Origin: Sphingobium sp. Leaf26 | Lineage (GTDB): Bacteria; Pseudomonadota; Alphaproteobacteria; Sphingomonadales; Sphingomonadaceae | DNA: 64,000 bases | Reading direction: 5' to 3' | Assembly (NCBI RefSeq): GCF_001421665.1 | Contig: NZ_LMKV01000023.1 | Location: 251,879-315,878 of the forward strand | Part shown: positions 8,971 to 17,617 of the stretch, in pieces | Layout of the letters: every line of letters starts with the position of its first letter | How positions within the stretch are numbered: the stretch's first letter is position 1 | The notes under the pieces: model-generated | Databases searched by the model: none | Seen by the model: only the letters and a program-made list of their open reading frames with translations | What the model was told of the DNA's origin: nothing | Translations under genes and position numbers: made by a program

Positions 8971-10296
8971 ATGAAAAAACATATCATCGCCATCCCCGCG
9001 ATCCTGCTGCTGATCGGCGGCGGCACTTTCCTCTATCTGGCGCAGGGGAACACGGCCGCACTGCCGCCGGGCGCGGACACCGGCAGGGAGCCGGTCTTCA
9101 CCACGCCGAAGAACGAGATGCTGCCAACGGTGAACATCGCCGAAGTGAAGCCGTGGACCGCCAATGCGCATCCGGTCGCGGCCAAGGGGCTGACCGTCGC
9201 GCGCTATGCCGAGGGTCTGGCCCATCCGCGCTCGCTGCTACGCCTGCCCAATGGCGACATATTGGTGGCGGAAACCAACAGCCCGCCCCGTCCGCAGGGC
9301 GGCTTCGTCAACAAGGTGATGAATTACCTGATGAACAAGGCGGGGGCCGGTACGCCGTCCGCCAACCGCATCACCCTGCTGCGTGACGTCGATGGCGATG
9401 GCAAGGCGGAGACGAAAACGGCCTTCCTGACCGGCCTCAATTCGCCCTACGGCATGGCGCTGATCGGCGACACGCTCTATGTCGCCAATACCGACGCGCT
9501 GATGGCCTTCCCCTATAAGGAAGGCGACACGAAGATCACGGACAAGGGCCGCAAGATCATCGACCTGCCCGCGCAAGCCCCCAACCAGCACTGGACCAAG
9601 AGCCTGGTCGCCAGCCCGGAAGGGCTGCTCTATGTCGGCGTCGGTTCCAACAGCAATATCGGCGACAACGGGCTGGAGGTGGAGAAGAACCGCGCTTTGG
9701 TGTTCGAGGTGAACCCCAAGACCGGATATAAGCGCATCTTCGCGTCCGGCCTGCGCAATCCGGTCGGCCTCGCCTTCGAGCCGAAGAGCGGCGAATTGTG
9801 GGGCGTGGTCAATGAACGCGACATGCTGGGCGGCGACCTCGTCCCCGACTATCTGACGCGGGTGGAATTCGGCGCCTTCTATGGCTGGCCATGGAATTAC
9901 TGGGGTGGCTATGAAGATCGCCGCGTCCAGCCGCAGCGCCCGGAAATCCGCGAATATACCAAGCGCCCCGATTATGCGCTGGGCAACCATGTCGCTCCGC
10001 TGGGCCTGACCTTCGCCGACAAGCTGCAACTGGGCGCGCCCTATACGGACGGCGCGATCGTCGGCCTGCACGGGAGCTGGAACCGCAAGCCCGCCGCCGG
10101 CTACAAGGTCGTCTATGTCGGATTTGCCGATGGGGAGGCGGGCAAGGCCAAGCCGGTCGATATATTGACCGGCTTCCTGGACAAGGATGGTGCGGCACAG
10201 GGCCGCCCGGTCGACGTCACCGCCGACGCCAAGGGCGCGCTGCTGGTCAGCGACGATGTCGGCGGCGTGGTGTGGCGCGTGACGAAGGCGCAGTAA
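8971..10296 (+). CDS. PQQ-dependent sugar / sorbosone dehydrogenase family protein
   Basis: Periplasmic or membrane-anchored six-bladed beta-propeller quinoprotein of the glucose/sorbosone dehydrogenase family (441 residues). One N-terminal transmembrane segment (about residues 4-24, IIAIPAILLLIGGG) anchors it. Propeller motifs include EGLAHPRSLLRLPNGDILVAE, DVDGDGKAE, GLNSPYGMAL, FASGLRNPVGLAFEP and the C-terminal GLHGSWNRKPAAGYKV, which carry the expected PQQ and calcium ligands. Substrate unknown. Start ATG of MKKHIIA. A strong terminator follows. Confidence 0.92.
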   Translation: MKKHIIAIPAILLLIGGGTFLYLAQGNTAALPPGADTGREPVFTTPKNEMLPTVNIAEVKPWTANAHPVAAKGLTVARYAEGLAHPRSLLRLPNGDILVAETNSPPRPQGGFVNKVMNYLMNKAGAGTPSANRITLLRDVDGDGKAETKTAFLTGLNSPYGMALIGDTLYVANTDALMAFPYKEGDTKITDKGRKIIDLPAQAPNQHWTKSLVASPEGLLYVGVGSNSNIGDNGLEVEKNRALVFEVNPKTGYKRIFASGLRNPVGLAFEPKSGELWGVVNERDMLGGDLVPDYLTRVEFGAFYGWPWNYWGGYEDRRVQPQRPEIREYTKRPDYALGNHVAPLGLTFADKLQLGAPYTDGAIVGLHGSWNRKPAAGYKVVYVGFADGEAGKAKPVDILTGFLDKDGAAQGRPVDVTADAKGALLVSDDVGGVVWRVTKAQ

Positions 10297-10311
10297 AACA
10301 CAAGCCGGGAA

Positions 10312-10354
10312 GCAAAAGGGGCGCTCCTGACCGGGTCAGGAGCGCCCCTTTTGC
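10312..10354. terminator. Bidirectional rho-independent terminator
   Basis: Perfect 20-bp stem (starting GCAAAAGGGGCGCTCC) with a CGG loop, flanked by A and T runs inside the stem, exactly between the convergent dehydrogenase and DUF815 genes. Confidence 0.92.
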
Positions 10355-10356
10355 GA

Positions 10357-11175
10357 TCAGATCGTCAGCCCGTGCCGGCCGGCCAGTTCGACCACATATT
10401 GCCAGGCGACCCGGCCTGAGCGGCTGCCGCGCTGGGTGGCCCACTGGATCGCCTCCAGAGGGTCGAAGCTGACGCCCAGCTTGGTCGCATAGCCACCGAC
10501 GATCGCCACATAGGCGTCCTGATCGAGCGCATGGAAGCCAAGGCTGAGTCCGAAGCGGTCGGACAGCGCCATGCGATCATCCACGACGTCGCGCGGGTTG
10601 ATGGGATCATCCTGTTCCGACAGGTGGCGCGGTACGATATGGCGACGGTTGGACGTCACATAGAGGCGGACATTGGCCGGACGTGCGGCCGTGCCGCCCT
10701 GCAACAGCGATCGCAACGTCCGGGCGTCGCCGACGCCGCCTTCATCGAAGCCCAGATCGTCCAGGAACAGGATGAAGGGCCGATCCGTGCCACGCAGCAA
10801 CGAAAAGAGTGTCGGCAGGCTGGCCAGTTCGTCGATCGCGCATTGCAGCAGGGCGATGTCCTGCCCTTCCCCCTGCAACTGACCGACGACCGATGCGACC
10901 ACGGCCGACTTGCCGGTGCCGCGCGCGCCCCACAGCAGCGCATCATGCGCGGCATGGCCGGCCGCATGACGACGGCTATTGTCGAGCAACTGCCCCTTTT
11001 GCGCGTCGATCCCGGTCAGCAGGCCATAATCCACCGGCGCGAATGCCTCCACCGCGCGGATCGCGCGGCCATCCCACACATAGGCGGGATGCGCGGTCAG
11101 ATCGGCGGAGATGGCCGGCGGCGGGGCCAGTCGCTCCAGCGCCTCGGCAATGCGGGTCAATAGTGCGTCGTTCAT
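10357..11175 (-). CDS. DUF815 family P-loop ATPase
   Basis: Predicted AAA-type ATPase of 272 residues. The Walker A GARGTGKS is at residues 83-90 and the Walker B-like FILFLDDLGFDEG at about 133-145, followed by a sensor-like LYVTSNRRHIVPRHL. The C-terminal region RSGRVAWQYVVELAGR matches the end of DUF815 proteins. Function is unknown. It starts ATG MNDALLTRI and is divergent from tsaC. The stop lies three bases from the shared terminator. Confidence 0.9.
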   Translation of the reverse strand: MNDALLTRIAEALERLAPPPAISADLTAHPAYVWDGRAIRAVEAFAPVDYGLLTGIDAQKGQLLDNSRRHAAGHAAHDALLWGARGTGKSAVVASVVGQLQGEGQDIALLQCAIDELASLPTLFSLLRGTDRPFILFLDDLGFDEGGVGDARTLRSLLQGGTAARPANVRLYVTSNRRHIVPRHLSEQDDPINPRDVVDDRMALSDRFGLSLGFHALDQDAYVAIVGGYATKLGVSFDPLEAIQWATQRGSRSGRVAWQYVVELAGRHGLTI

Positions 11176-11297
11176 GGCGGGGGCTTAACCGGGCTTGGCT
11201 GCGGTCGCAAGCATCCGAACATGGCGCGGCCCCGTTGTCATGTCGCTGACGCAATGGCCTTTTAATCGCCGGGATCGGGGTCTATATCGCGGGGGTT

Positions 11298-12251
11298 GTG
11301 ACGATCGCTCATCCAGTCTTTTCCACCAGGTCGGTCCGTTATGGCAGCGAGTCCCTGCGGGAGGCGGCGCTGCTGATCCGGGCGGGGGAACCGGTGGCCG
11401 TGCCGACCGAGACGGTCTATGGCCTGGCCGCCGACGCCACCGACAGCAACGCCGTCGCCGCGATCTACAGCGCCAAGGGGCGGCCCAGCTTCAATCCGCT
11501 GATCGTCCATGTCGCCGACCGGGCGATGGCGGAACGGCTGGCCGAGATGTCGCCATCGGGCGCACTGCTCGCCGACCGTTTCTGGCCGGGGCCGCTGACG
11601 CTGGTGCTGCCGGTGCGCGCCGATAGCGGCCTGTCGCCGCTGGTGACGGCCGGCCTGCCGACCGTGGCGCTGCGCCTGCCCGCTCATCCGGCGATGCGTG
11701 CGCTGATCCGGGAAAGCGGCTGTCCCCTCGCCGCCCCGTCCGCCAATCGCAGCGGATCGATCAGCCCGACGCGCGCCGACCATGTGCTGGCCAGCCTGGA
11801 CGGCAAGATCCGCATGATCCTGGACGAAGGGCCGACCAGCGAGGGCCTCGAATCCACCATCGCCGCGCCGGAGGTGGACCGCATCCGCCTGCTGCGCCCC
11901 GGCCCGGTGACGGCGGAGATGCTGGAGGAGGCGACCGGCCTGCCGGTGGTGATCGGCGGCGATGCGAAGATCGAGGCGCCCGGCCAGTTGGAAAGCCATT
12001 ATGCCCCGTCCAAGCCGGTGCGGCTGAACGCGCTGCGGGCGGAAAAGGACGAATATCTGATCGGCTTCGGCCTGATGCCCTGCCACATCAACTTGAGCCA
12101 GGAGGCGGATTTGCGCGAGGCGGCGGCGCACCTCTTCGCGGCGCTGCATATCGCCGACGCCGCTGCGGCCGATCGGATCGCGGTGGCGCCCATTCCCGAC
12201 GACGGCATCGGCGCGGCGATCAACGACCGGCTGCGGCGCGCGGCGGCCTGA
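11298..12251 (+). CDS. L-threonylcarbamoyladenylate synthase (Sua5/YciO/YrdC)
   Basis: Makes threonylcarbamoyl-AMP from threonine, bicarbonate and ATP for the t6A37 modification of ANN-decoding tRNAs. The 317 residues comprise the YrdC domain (PTETVYGLAADA, KGRPSFNPLIVHV, PGPLTLVLP, SANRSGSISPT) and a C-terminal Sua5 domain after the linker around SHYAPSKPVRL, so it is the long Sua5 form rather than short TsaC. Start is a GTG (MTIAHPVF). Divergent from the DUF815 gene with about 120 bp between. Confidence 0.95.
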   Translation: MTIAHPVFSTRSVRYGSESLREAALLIRAGEPVAVPTETVYGLAADATDSNAVAAIYSAKGRPSFNPLIVHVADRAMAERLAEMSPSGALLADRFWPGPLTLVLPVRADSGLSPLVTAGLPTVALRLPAHPAMRALIRESGCPLAAPSANRSGSISPTRADHVLASLDGKIRMILDEGPTSEGLESTIAAPEVDRIRLLRPGPVTAEMLEEATGLPVVIGGDAKIEAPGQLESHYAPSKPVRLNALRAEKDEYLIGFGLMPCHINLSQEADLREAAAHLFAALHIADAAAADRIAVAPIPDDGIGAAINDRLRRAAA

Positions 12252-12478
12252 GGGGCAGTCGTTGGATTATGTCGGGAAGCAGATAATAGCCGAAACACAG
12301 CGGCACGAACGGTCATGCGGCGGCCTTATGCGGTGAAGCGCCAGACGGCTTGATGTCGCAGCCGTCGCTGGGATGCCAATTGGATATTTCAATGACGGTG
12401 CGTCCATTAACTCCCATTTGCGGTAGTTGAGCATTTCTGACATTCTCCCGGCCAGATTGCTTCGGGAGGCTCTACGAG

Positions 12479-12769
12479 ATGAGTGACATCACAATCGTGA
12501 TTGCAGAGAGCTTGGCTGCTCTCGCGATGTCACTGGTGATAACTAGCCGGATCACAATCGAGGCAGTCCGAGTTTTAAGTTATGGCGCATTGATCGTGTT
12601 TGGAGCGCACGCCTTTGGCGTTGCGATCATGGCCCCTATCGCCTCGCGGTTTGCTGACATGCTGGGCATAATCGCGTTCGTTTGGCTGATTGCTGCCACT
12701 CTTGCGGTCTGCGCCCGTGGGGTCCGTCGCTCATCCAGCGGGAACCGGTCTGCTTTGAACGGTCGCTAA
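12479..12769 (+). CDS. Small membrane protein of unknown function
   Basis: A 96-residue protein with three hydrophobic segments: around residues 5-22, 32-54 and 60-80, then a basic tail RGVRRSSSGNR. A GGGAGG sequence lies upstream of the ATG. Codon use here is less GC-rich than in neighbours, and about 225 bp of untranslated DNA without any feature I can name lies in front, so this may be a recent arrival or a degraded locus. No family recognised. Confidence 0.55.
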   Translation: MSDITIVIAESLAALAMSLVITSRITIEAVRVLSYGALIVFGAHAFGVAIMAPIASRFADMLGIIAFVWLIAATLAVCARGVRRSSSGNRSALNGR

Positions 12770-12832
12770 CATCCAAAAACAGACATATCGCGTCTCACGT
12801 TCGCGCGCGAGCTATGCCTCGTTCAGCCAGTC

Positions 12833-13096
12833 TCACCCGCAATTATCATAGCCGGCCCTACGGCACTGTTCGCGCCGTTCCTTGTCGGCCTTCTTGCGTT
12901 CCTTGCCTTCGCGCGCTTCCTGTTTGCGCATCTTGCGGCCGTAATTGCGGTCTGCTTCGTCTTGGCTCGTGGTCGTCCAGTCCACCACCTGCGACCCGGC
13001 CCGCACCGGCGCGGTCACGACGCTGGCGACGGTCCGCACACAACCGGGGAGCGCCAGCATCAACAGCGGCATAGCAAGCAACAGCTTCGTCTTCAT
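12833..13096 (-). CDS. Small lipoprotein
   Basis: An 87-residue predicted lipoprotein: signal MKTKLLLAMPLLMLALPGC with the lipobox ALPGC, a short hydrophobic stretch VASVVTAPVRAGSQVVDW, then a highly charged helix of Lys/Arg/Glu (about residues 50-80) ending CRRAGYDNCG. The pattern (lipid anchor, then charged coil) recurs in sphingomonads but has no assigned role. It lies alone between the membrane protein and msrA. Confidence 0.7.
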   Translation of the reverse strand: MKTKLLLAMPLLMLALPGCVRTVASVVTAPVRAGSQVVDWTTTSQDEADRNYGRKMRKQEAREGKERKKADKERREQCRRAGYDNCG

Positions 13097-13196
13097 TTTT
13101 CATCCCCGGCTTGTGCGTTCGCGCGTCCCTAGCATGAGACGGATGAACCGCCCATAAAGGACGCTGCGAAACGCGACGGGCCGTAGACGCGGGGGG

Positions 13197-13730
13197 TTAG
13201 CCCTCGATCCGCGCGGCAAAGCCCTTGCGCAACTTGGCCAGCTTGGGCGGGATCACGGCCATGCAATAGGGATTCTGGTCGCCGACCCGGTCCCAATATT
13301 TCTGATGATAATCCTCGGCCGGATACCAGGGCGCGTCCGCTTCGATCGTAGTGACGACGGGATCGCTCTGGTCCGCCTGCGCACGCTCTATGCCGGCGCG
13401 GGCCTCGCTCTCCTGTTCCGCCGAATGGGGGAAGATGGCGGAGCGATATTGCGTGCCGACATCGTTGCCCTGACGATTTAGGGTCGTGGGATTGTGCGTG
13501 GCGAAGAAGATGTCGAGCAGGTCGGCATAGCTGATGACCGCTGGGTCATAGCTTATGCGGATCGCTTCGGCATGGCCGGTCGCGCCCGAACAGACCTGTT
13601 CATAGGTCGGGTTGGGCAGCTTGCCGCCGATATAGCCGCTCTCCACTCCCTGGACGCCCTTGAGATTCTGATAGACCGCCTCCGTGCACCAGAAGCAGCC
13701 CCCGGCCAGCGTTGCGATATCCTGCGCCAT
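13197..13730 (-). CDS. msrA: Peptide-methionine (S)-S-oxide reductase MsrA
   Basis: Reduces methionine-S-sulfoxide in proteins. The 177-residue product has the catalytic cysteine in [13 protein letters not shown] (C12), the VESGYIGG and [12 protein letters not shown] motifs, [23 protein letters not shown], and the C-terminal EDYHQKYW. Start is the ATG of [11 protein letters not shown]; upstream in-frame codons run into a large inverted repeat and are not family sequence. Confidence 0.96.
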   Translation of the reverse strand: MAQDIATLAGGCFWCTEAVYQNLKGVQGVESGYIGGKLPNPTYEQVCSGATGHAEAIRISYDPAVISYADLLDIFFATHNPTTLNRQGNDVGTQYRSAIFPHSAEQESEARAGIERAQADQSDPVVTTIEADAPWYPAEDYHQKYWDRVGDQNPYCMAVIPPKLAKLRKGFAARIEG

Positions 13731-13762
13731 GATCCATTTCCTCAAACTGTTTTTGAACGCGA

Positions 13763-13864
13763 CACCGGCCCGTTCCTCCACCCGGCCACGCAACGCCAGT
13801 ATTGTGTGGGTGGCCGGGTGGAGGAACGGGCCGGTGCGGGTGATGTGCCGCCAGGCACATCACC
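13763..13864. repeat. Two adjacent stem-loops between ligase and msrA genes
   Basis: A 27-bp perfect inverted repeat (13763-13789 with 13810-13836, 20-base spacer; core CCGGCCCGTTCCTCCACCC) is followed by a second 11-bp hairpin GGTGATGTGCC / GGCACATCACC (13839-13864). Both lie in the 150-bp gap between two minus-strand genes, so they may end the ligase transcript or be a remnant palindromic repeat. No T-run follows the large stem on the minus strand. Confidence 0.65.
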
Positions 13865-13887
13865 AACCGTCGCACAGATAGGAAGGA

Positions 13888-15594
13888 TCAGGCCGCAGTT
13901 CCAGCCTCTGCCAGCGCGGCGTCCGCCTTGGCCCGTTCCTCGGCCACCAGTTCCTTGCGCGACAGCTTGCCGACCAGCGTCTTGGGCAGGTTGAGGCGCA
14001 CCTCCACCTCGCATACCCGCTCATGCTTGCCCAGTTGCGGGTTGAGCCAGCTTTTGAGGGCCGCGCCATCCACTTCCGCGCCTTCGTTCAGGGTGACGAA
14101 GGCCTTGGGCTGCTCGCCACGATAATGGTCCGGCACGCCGATCACCAGCGCCTCCTTGACCGCCGGATGATGGTAGAGAACCGCTTCCACCTGGCTGGGG
14201 AACACCTTGAACCCGCCGACCGCGATCATGTCCTTCAACCGATCGACGATCTTTACATAGCCATCCTCGTCGATCAGGCCGACGTCGCCGGTGCGGACAT
14301 AGTCGCCGACGAATACTTCGGCATCGGCGTCGGGACGGTTCCAATAGCCCTTCATCACCTGCGGCCCGGCGAAGAGCAGTTCGCCCGGCTCGCCCTCTGG
14401 CGGTGGACGGGTCGGGTCTTCGCGATCGACCATCTTGACCCGCGTGCCCGGCACCGGCTGTCCCACCGTCCCGCTCTTGTTCAGCCCCTCATAGGGGTTG
14501 GTGCAGACGATCGGGCTGGTTTCGGTCAGGCCATAGCCCTCGACCAGCTTCGCGCCGGTCGCAGCCTCGAACTTCTGCCGCAGTTCCAGCGCCAGTGGCG
14601 CGCCGCCCGAAATGCAGGCGCGTAGCGAGGAAAAGTCGATGTTGCGGATGGCGGGATGATCCAGCAGCGCCTGGAACATGGTCGGCACGCCCGGCAGCGA
14701 CGTCGCCTTGACCCGCTGCACCGCCGCCAGCACCTGCGCCGCGTCGAAACGGGGCAGCATCACCATTTCGCCGCCGTTCAGCACGGTGCGGTTGAGCGTG
14801 CAGGTGTTGGCGAAGACGTGGAAGAAGGGCAGCACCGCGATGATCCGGTCCGGTTCATTCCGGTGCGGGTCGATCGCCTGCGCCTGCCGCGCATTGGCGG
14901 TCAGATTCTGGTGCGTCAGCATCGCCCCCTTGGGCGTGCCGGTGGTGCCGCCGGTATATTGCAGCAGCGCGACATCATTGACCGGGTCGATCTCCGGCAC
15001 GGTGCAGCCGCCCGCATTGGCGATCAGCCGGTCATAGCGGATGATGCGTGGATCGTCCGGCAACGGCGTGCTTTCGCTGGCCTTGAACCAGCGGAACAGC
15101 AGCGATTTGACCGGCGGGAGCATCTCCGCGACCGATCCGACCACCAATGTTTCGAGCGTGCTGTGGTCCAGCACTTCCAGCGCGGTCGGCAGCAGCGCCT
15201 TGGCCGACAAGGTGAACAGGATTTTCGTCCCGCTATCCTCGACCTGATGCTCCAGTTCGGCGGCGGTATAGAGGGGGGAGAAGTTGACGACGATCGCGCC
15301 GGCCATCAGCGCGCCATAATAGGCCGCGACATAATGGGGGGTATTGGGCAGGTACAGGCCGACCCGGTCGCCTTTCTGCACGCCCATCTTTTGCAGGCCG
15401 CAGGCGATGTGGCGTATCTGTTCCAGCATCGCGCCGTAGCTGAAATGCCGGCCCATGAAGTCGATCATCGGGGCGTCGGGATGCGCCAGCGCGCTTGTCT
15501 CGACCATCTCTCCCATCGACATCGGGGCGAATGTCTGGTCCCAGACCGTAGGGTGCTGGTACCGCTCTCTCCAGATTTTTTCTATGCTCTCCAT
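13888..15594 (-). CDS. Long-chain fatty-acid--CoA ligase (AMP-dependent synthetase)
   Basis: Activates fatty acids to acyl-CoA with ATP. The 568 residues show all adenylate-forming motifs: the phosphate loop YTGGTTGTPKGAMLTH, EGYGLTETSP, the YVRTGDVGLIDEDGYVKIVDRLKD hinge region, and GKLSRKEL with the catalytic Lys near the C-terminus. It is closest in shape to FadD; chain-length preference cannot be read. Start ATG MESIEKIWRERY; twelve upstream codons are rejected because they are not family sequence. Confidence 0.93.
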   Translation of the reverse strand: MESIEKIWRERYQHPTVWDQTFAPMSMGEMVETSALAHPDAPMIDFMGRHFSYGAMLEQIRHIACGLQKMGVQKGDRVGLYLPNTPHYVAAYYGALMAGAIVVNFSPLYTAAELEHQVEDSGTKILFTLSAKALLPTALEVLDHSTLETLVVGSVAEMLPPVKSLLFRWFKASESTPLPDDPRIIRYDRLIANAGGCTVPEIDPVNDVALLQYTGGTTGTPKGAMLTHQNLTANARQAQAIDPHRNEPDRIIAVLPFFHVFANTCTLNRTVLNGGEMVMLPRFDAAQVLAAVQRVKATSLPGVPTMFQALLDHPAIRNIDFSSLRACISGGAPLALELRQKFEAATGAKLVEGYGLTETSPIVCTNPYEGLNKSGTVGQPVPGTRVKMVDREDPTRPPPEGEPGELLFAGPQVMKGYWNRPDADAEVFVGDYVRTGDVGLIDEDGYVKIVDRLKDMIAVGGFKVFPSQVEAVLYHHPAVKEALVIGVPDHYRGEQPKAFVTLNEGAEVDGAALKSWLNPQLGKHERVCEVEVRLNLPKTLVGKLSRKELVAEERAKADAALAEAGTAA

Positions 15595-15645
15595 GGCATG
15601 AAGTCTATGGCGCGCGGGTGCTTTACGCAAGCGTCAACCACAGCA

Positions 15646-15681
15646 AAAAGGGCCGCGCAGATTGCCCCGCGCGGCCCTTTT
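15646..15681 (-). terminator. Rho-independent terminator after trcR
   Basis: 13-bp stem AAAAGGGCCGCGC / GCGCGGCCCTTTT with a 10-base loop; on the minus strand the stem ends in a T run, consistent with ending the trcR transcript. Confidence 0.8.
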
Positions 15682-15732
15682 GATGGCTGCATCATGGCCC
15701 GCCCGTGACAGGCGGCCGATGACGCTACGGCA

Positions 15733-16431
15733 TCAGACCTCGCCCTTGTTGCTGCTGAACGGGTCGAGGATGGTTGCGGCGCCGGAAATAAATTCGGACT
15801 CGCTCTTCAACGCCTCTTCGGCGCGGCGCACATTGTCCTGACGCTCACGGCGCAGTTCCTCGATCAGCGCCTCACGGTCGCCATCCAGACGCGAATCGGT
15901 CGGTGCCTCGATACCCGCCTTCTTCGCGGCCTTCGTCACCAGACCGTCCAGTTCGCGCTGCGAGCAGAGGCCGAGCGTCACCGGGTCTTTCGGCGTGATG
16001 TTGCTGATGTTCCAGTGGGTGCGGTCGCGGATCGCGGCGATGGTCGTGCGGGTGGTGCCGATCAGCTTGCCGATCGCGCCGTCCGAAATTTCCGGATGAT
16101 TGCGCAGGATCCAGGCGATGCCGTCCGGCTTGTCCTGACGCTTGCTGACCGGGGTGTAGCGCGGCCCCTTGGTACGGCGCACAGGCTCCGGGCCTTTCAG
16201 CATCTTGAGCTTATAGTCGGGATTGCTTTCGCCCTTGTGGATTTCATCCATGGTGATTTCATGGGCGCGCACCGGATCGCGGCCGGTATATTTGATGCTG
16301 GCGGTGTCATCGGCGATCGCCTGCACTTCCAGGATATGAAGCCCGCAGAACTCGGCGATCTGGTCGAAACTCAGGGCGCTGTTGTCGACCAGCCAACTGG
16401 CGGTCGCATGGGGCATGAGAGGCTGGGACAC
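15733..16431 (-). CDS. trcR: DUF1013 cell-cycle regulator TrcR
   Basis: Alphaproteobacteria-restricted DNA-binding regulator annotated TrcR (DUF1013). The 232-residue product carries the hallmark SWLVDNSALSFDQIAEFCGLH at the N-terminus, SDGAIGKLIGTTRTTIAAIRDRTHWN (a helix-turn-helix-like segment near residue 120) and a charged coiled-coil tail. I start at the GTG of VSQPLMPHATASW because homologues begin with x-QPLMPKATA; the ATG five codons later is the alternative. A conserved single-copy gene with its own terminator. Confidence 0.85.
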   Translation of the reverse strand: MSQPLMPHATASWLVDNSALSFDQIAEFCGLHILEVQAIADDTASIKYTGRDPVRAHEITMDEIHKGESNPDYKLKMLKGPEPVRRTKGPRYTPVSKRQDKPDGIAWILRNHPEISDGAIGKLIGTTRTTIAAIRDRTHWNISNITPKDPVTLGLCSQRELDGLVTKAAKKAGIEAPTDSRLDGDREALIEELRRERQDNVRRAEEALKSESEFISGAATILDPFSSNKGEV

Positions 16432-16460
16432 GGGACTTCTCCGCACGTAAAAACGATAAG

Positions 16461-16481
16461 GGCCGCCCAATCAGGGCGGCC
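16461..16481 (-). terminator. Short GC stem-loop upstream of trcR
   Basis: GGCCGCCC / GGGCGGCC around AATCA, followed on the minus strand by CTTATCGTTTTT. Placed between the glycosyltransferase stop and trcR start, so it probably ends the glycosyltransferase transcript. Confidence 0.6.
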
Positions 16482-16543
16482 ACGACGGGTCGGAGATAGA
16501 ACATCCCGGCGCTTCCGGCAAGGAATTACGCCCAAGAAAAGCG

Positions 16544-17572
16544 TCAGGCGGCGCTTTCGATGACATGCGGGTCGATGGCATGCAGGCCCGACAGGAATTC
16601 CTGCGCGCTGCGCGCCCAGGTGAAGCTGCGGCCATAGGCGGCGCAGGCGGCCCGGTCGCAAAGCAGCGCCTGCCCGATCGCGGTGCCCAGATCGTCCGAA
16701 AGCGCCCCGCTTTCCGGTATCACGATATCGACCGGCCCGGTGACCGGATAGGCCGCGACCGGCGTTCCGCAGGCCAGCGCCTCGATCATCACCAGCCCGA
16801 ACGTGTCGGTCCGGCTGGGGAAGACGAACACATCGGCCCCGGCATAGGCCCCCGCCAGTTCAGCACCGAACATCGGCCCCAGAAAGCGCGCCTGCGGATA
16901 GGCGCGCTCCAGCGCCGCACGCGCCGGGCCATCGCCCACGACCACCTTCGTGCCGGGATGAACGGTGGCCAGGAACGCCTCCAGATTCTTCTCCACCGCC
17001 ACCCGGCCGACATAAAGCTGGATGGGGCGTGGCAGATCGGCAAACAGCGCGGGCGGCGGCGCATCGGGTGTGAAGGCGGCCAGGTCCACCCCCCTGCCCC
17101 ATGGCTGCACATTGGGCACGCCATGGGCGCGCAACTGATCCCGCACCGACCGGGTCGACACCAGCACCGCCTGCGCCGGACCATGGAACCAGCGAATATA
17201 GCGCCAGAACCAGGCGGCAGGCAGGCCGGTGCGCTGCGCGACATAATCGGGGAAATGAGTGTGATAGGCGGTGGTGAACGGCACCCCGCTACGCAGGCAC
17301 CAGCGCCGCGCCGCCAGGCACAACGGCCCCTCGGTCGCCAGATGCACCGCGTCGGGCTGGATCGCGGCGATCGCCTGCCCCACCACGGCGGAGCGTACCA
17401 GCGCCAGCCGGATTTCGGGATAGGTCGGACAGGGGATGGAGCCGTACAGGTCGGGCGAGATCACATCGACCACATGGCCCATCTGTTCCAACTCAGCCCG
17501 GATCGTCTGCAATGTCCGCACGACGCCATTGACCTGCGGGTGCCAGGCATCGGTCACGATCGCTATGCGCAT
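16544..17572 (-). CDS. GT4-family glycosyltransferase
   Basis: Cytosolic-face glycosyltransferase of the GT-B fold (342 residues). N-terminal acceptor domain begins MRIAIVTDAWHPQVNGVVRTL; the C-terminal nucleotide-sugar domain has YVGRVAVEKNLEAFL, VVVGDGPARAAL and SRTDTFGLVMIEALACGTPVAAYPV, the EX7E motif of GT4 enzymes. It lies directly downstream of the LpxH-like phosphoesterase (46 bp), an arrangement common in alphaproteobacteria, which suggests a lipid or envelope glycan role. Start at the second methionine; MTNDGKVRP upstream is less likely. Confidence 0.9.
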   Translation of the reverse strand: MRIAIVTDAWHPQVNGVVRTLQTIRAELEQMGHVVDVISPDLYGSIPCPTYPEIRLALVRSAVVGQAIAAIQPDAVHLATEGPLCLAARRWCLRSGVPFTTAYHTHFPDYVAQRTGLPAAWFWRYIRWFHGPAQAVLVSTRSVRDQLRAHGVPNVQPWGRGVDLAAFTPDAPPPALFADLPRPIQLYVGRVAVEKNLEAFLATVHPGTKVVVGDGPARAALERAYPQARFLGPMFGAELAGAYAGADVFVFPSRTDTFGLVMIEALACGTPVAAYPVTGPVDIVIPESGALSDDLGTAIGQALLCDRAACAAYGRSFTWARSAQEFLSGLHAIDPHVIESAA

Positions 17573-17617
17573 GGGACGAACCTTCCCGTCATTCGTCATT
17601 TCAACGTGATACCAGCC

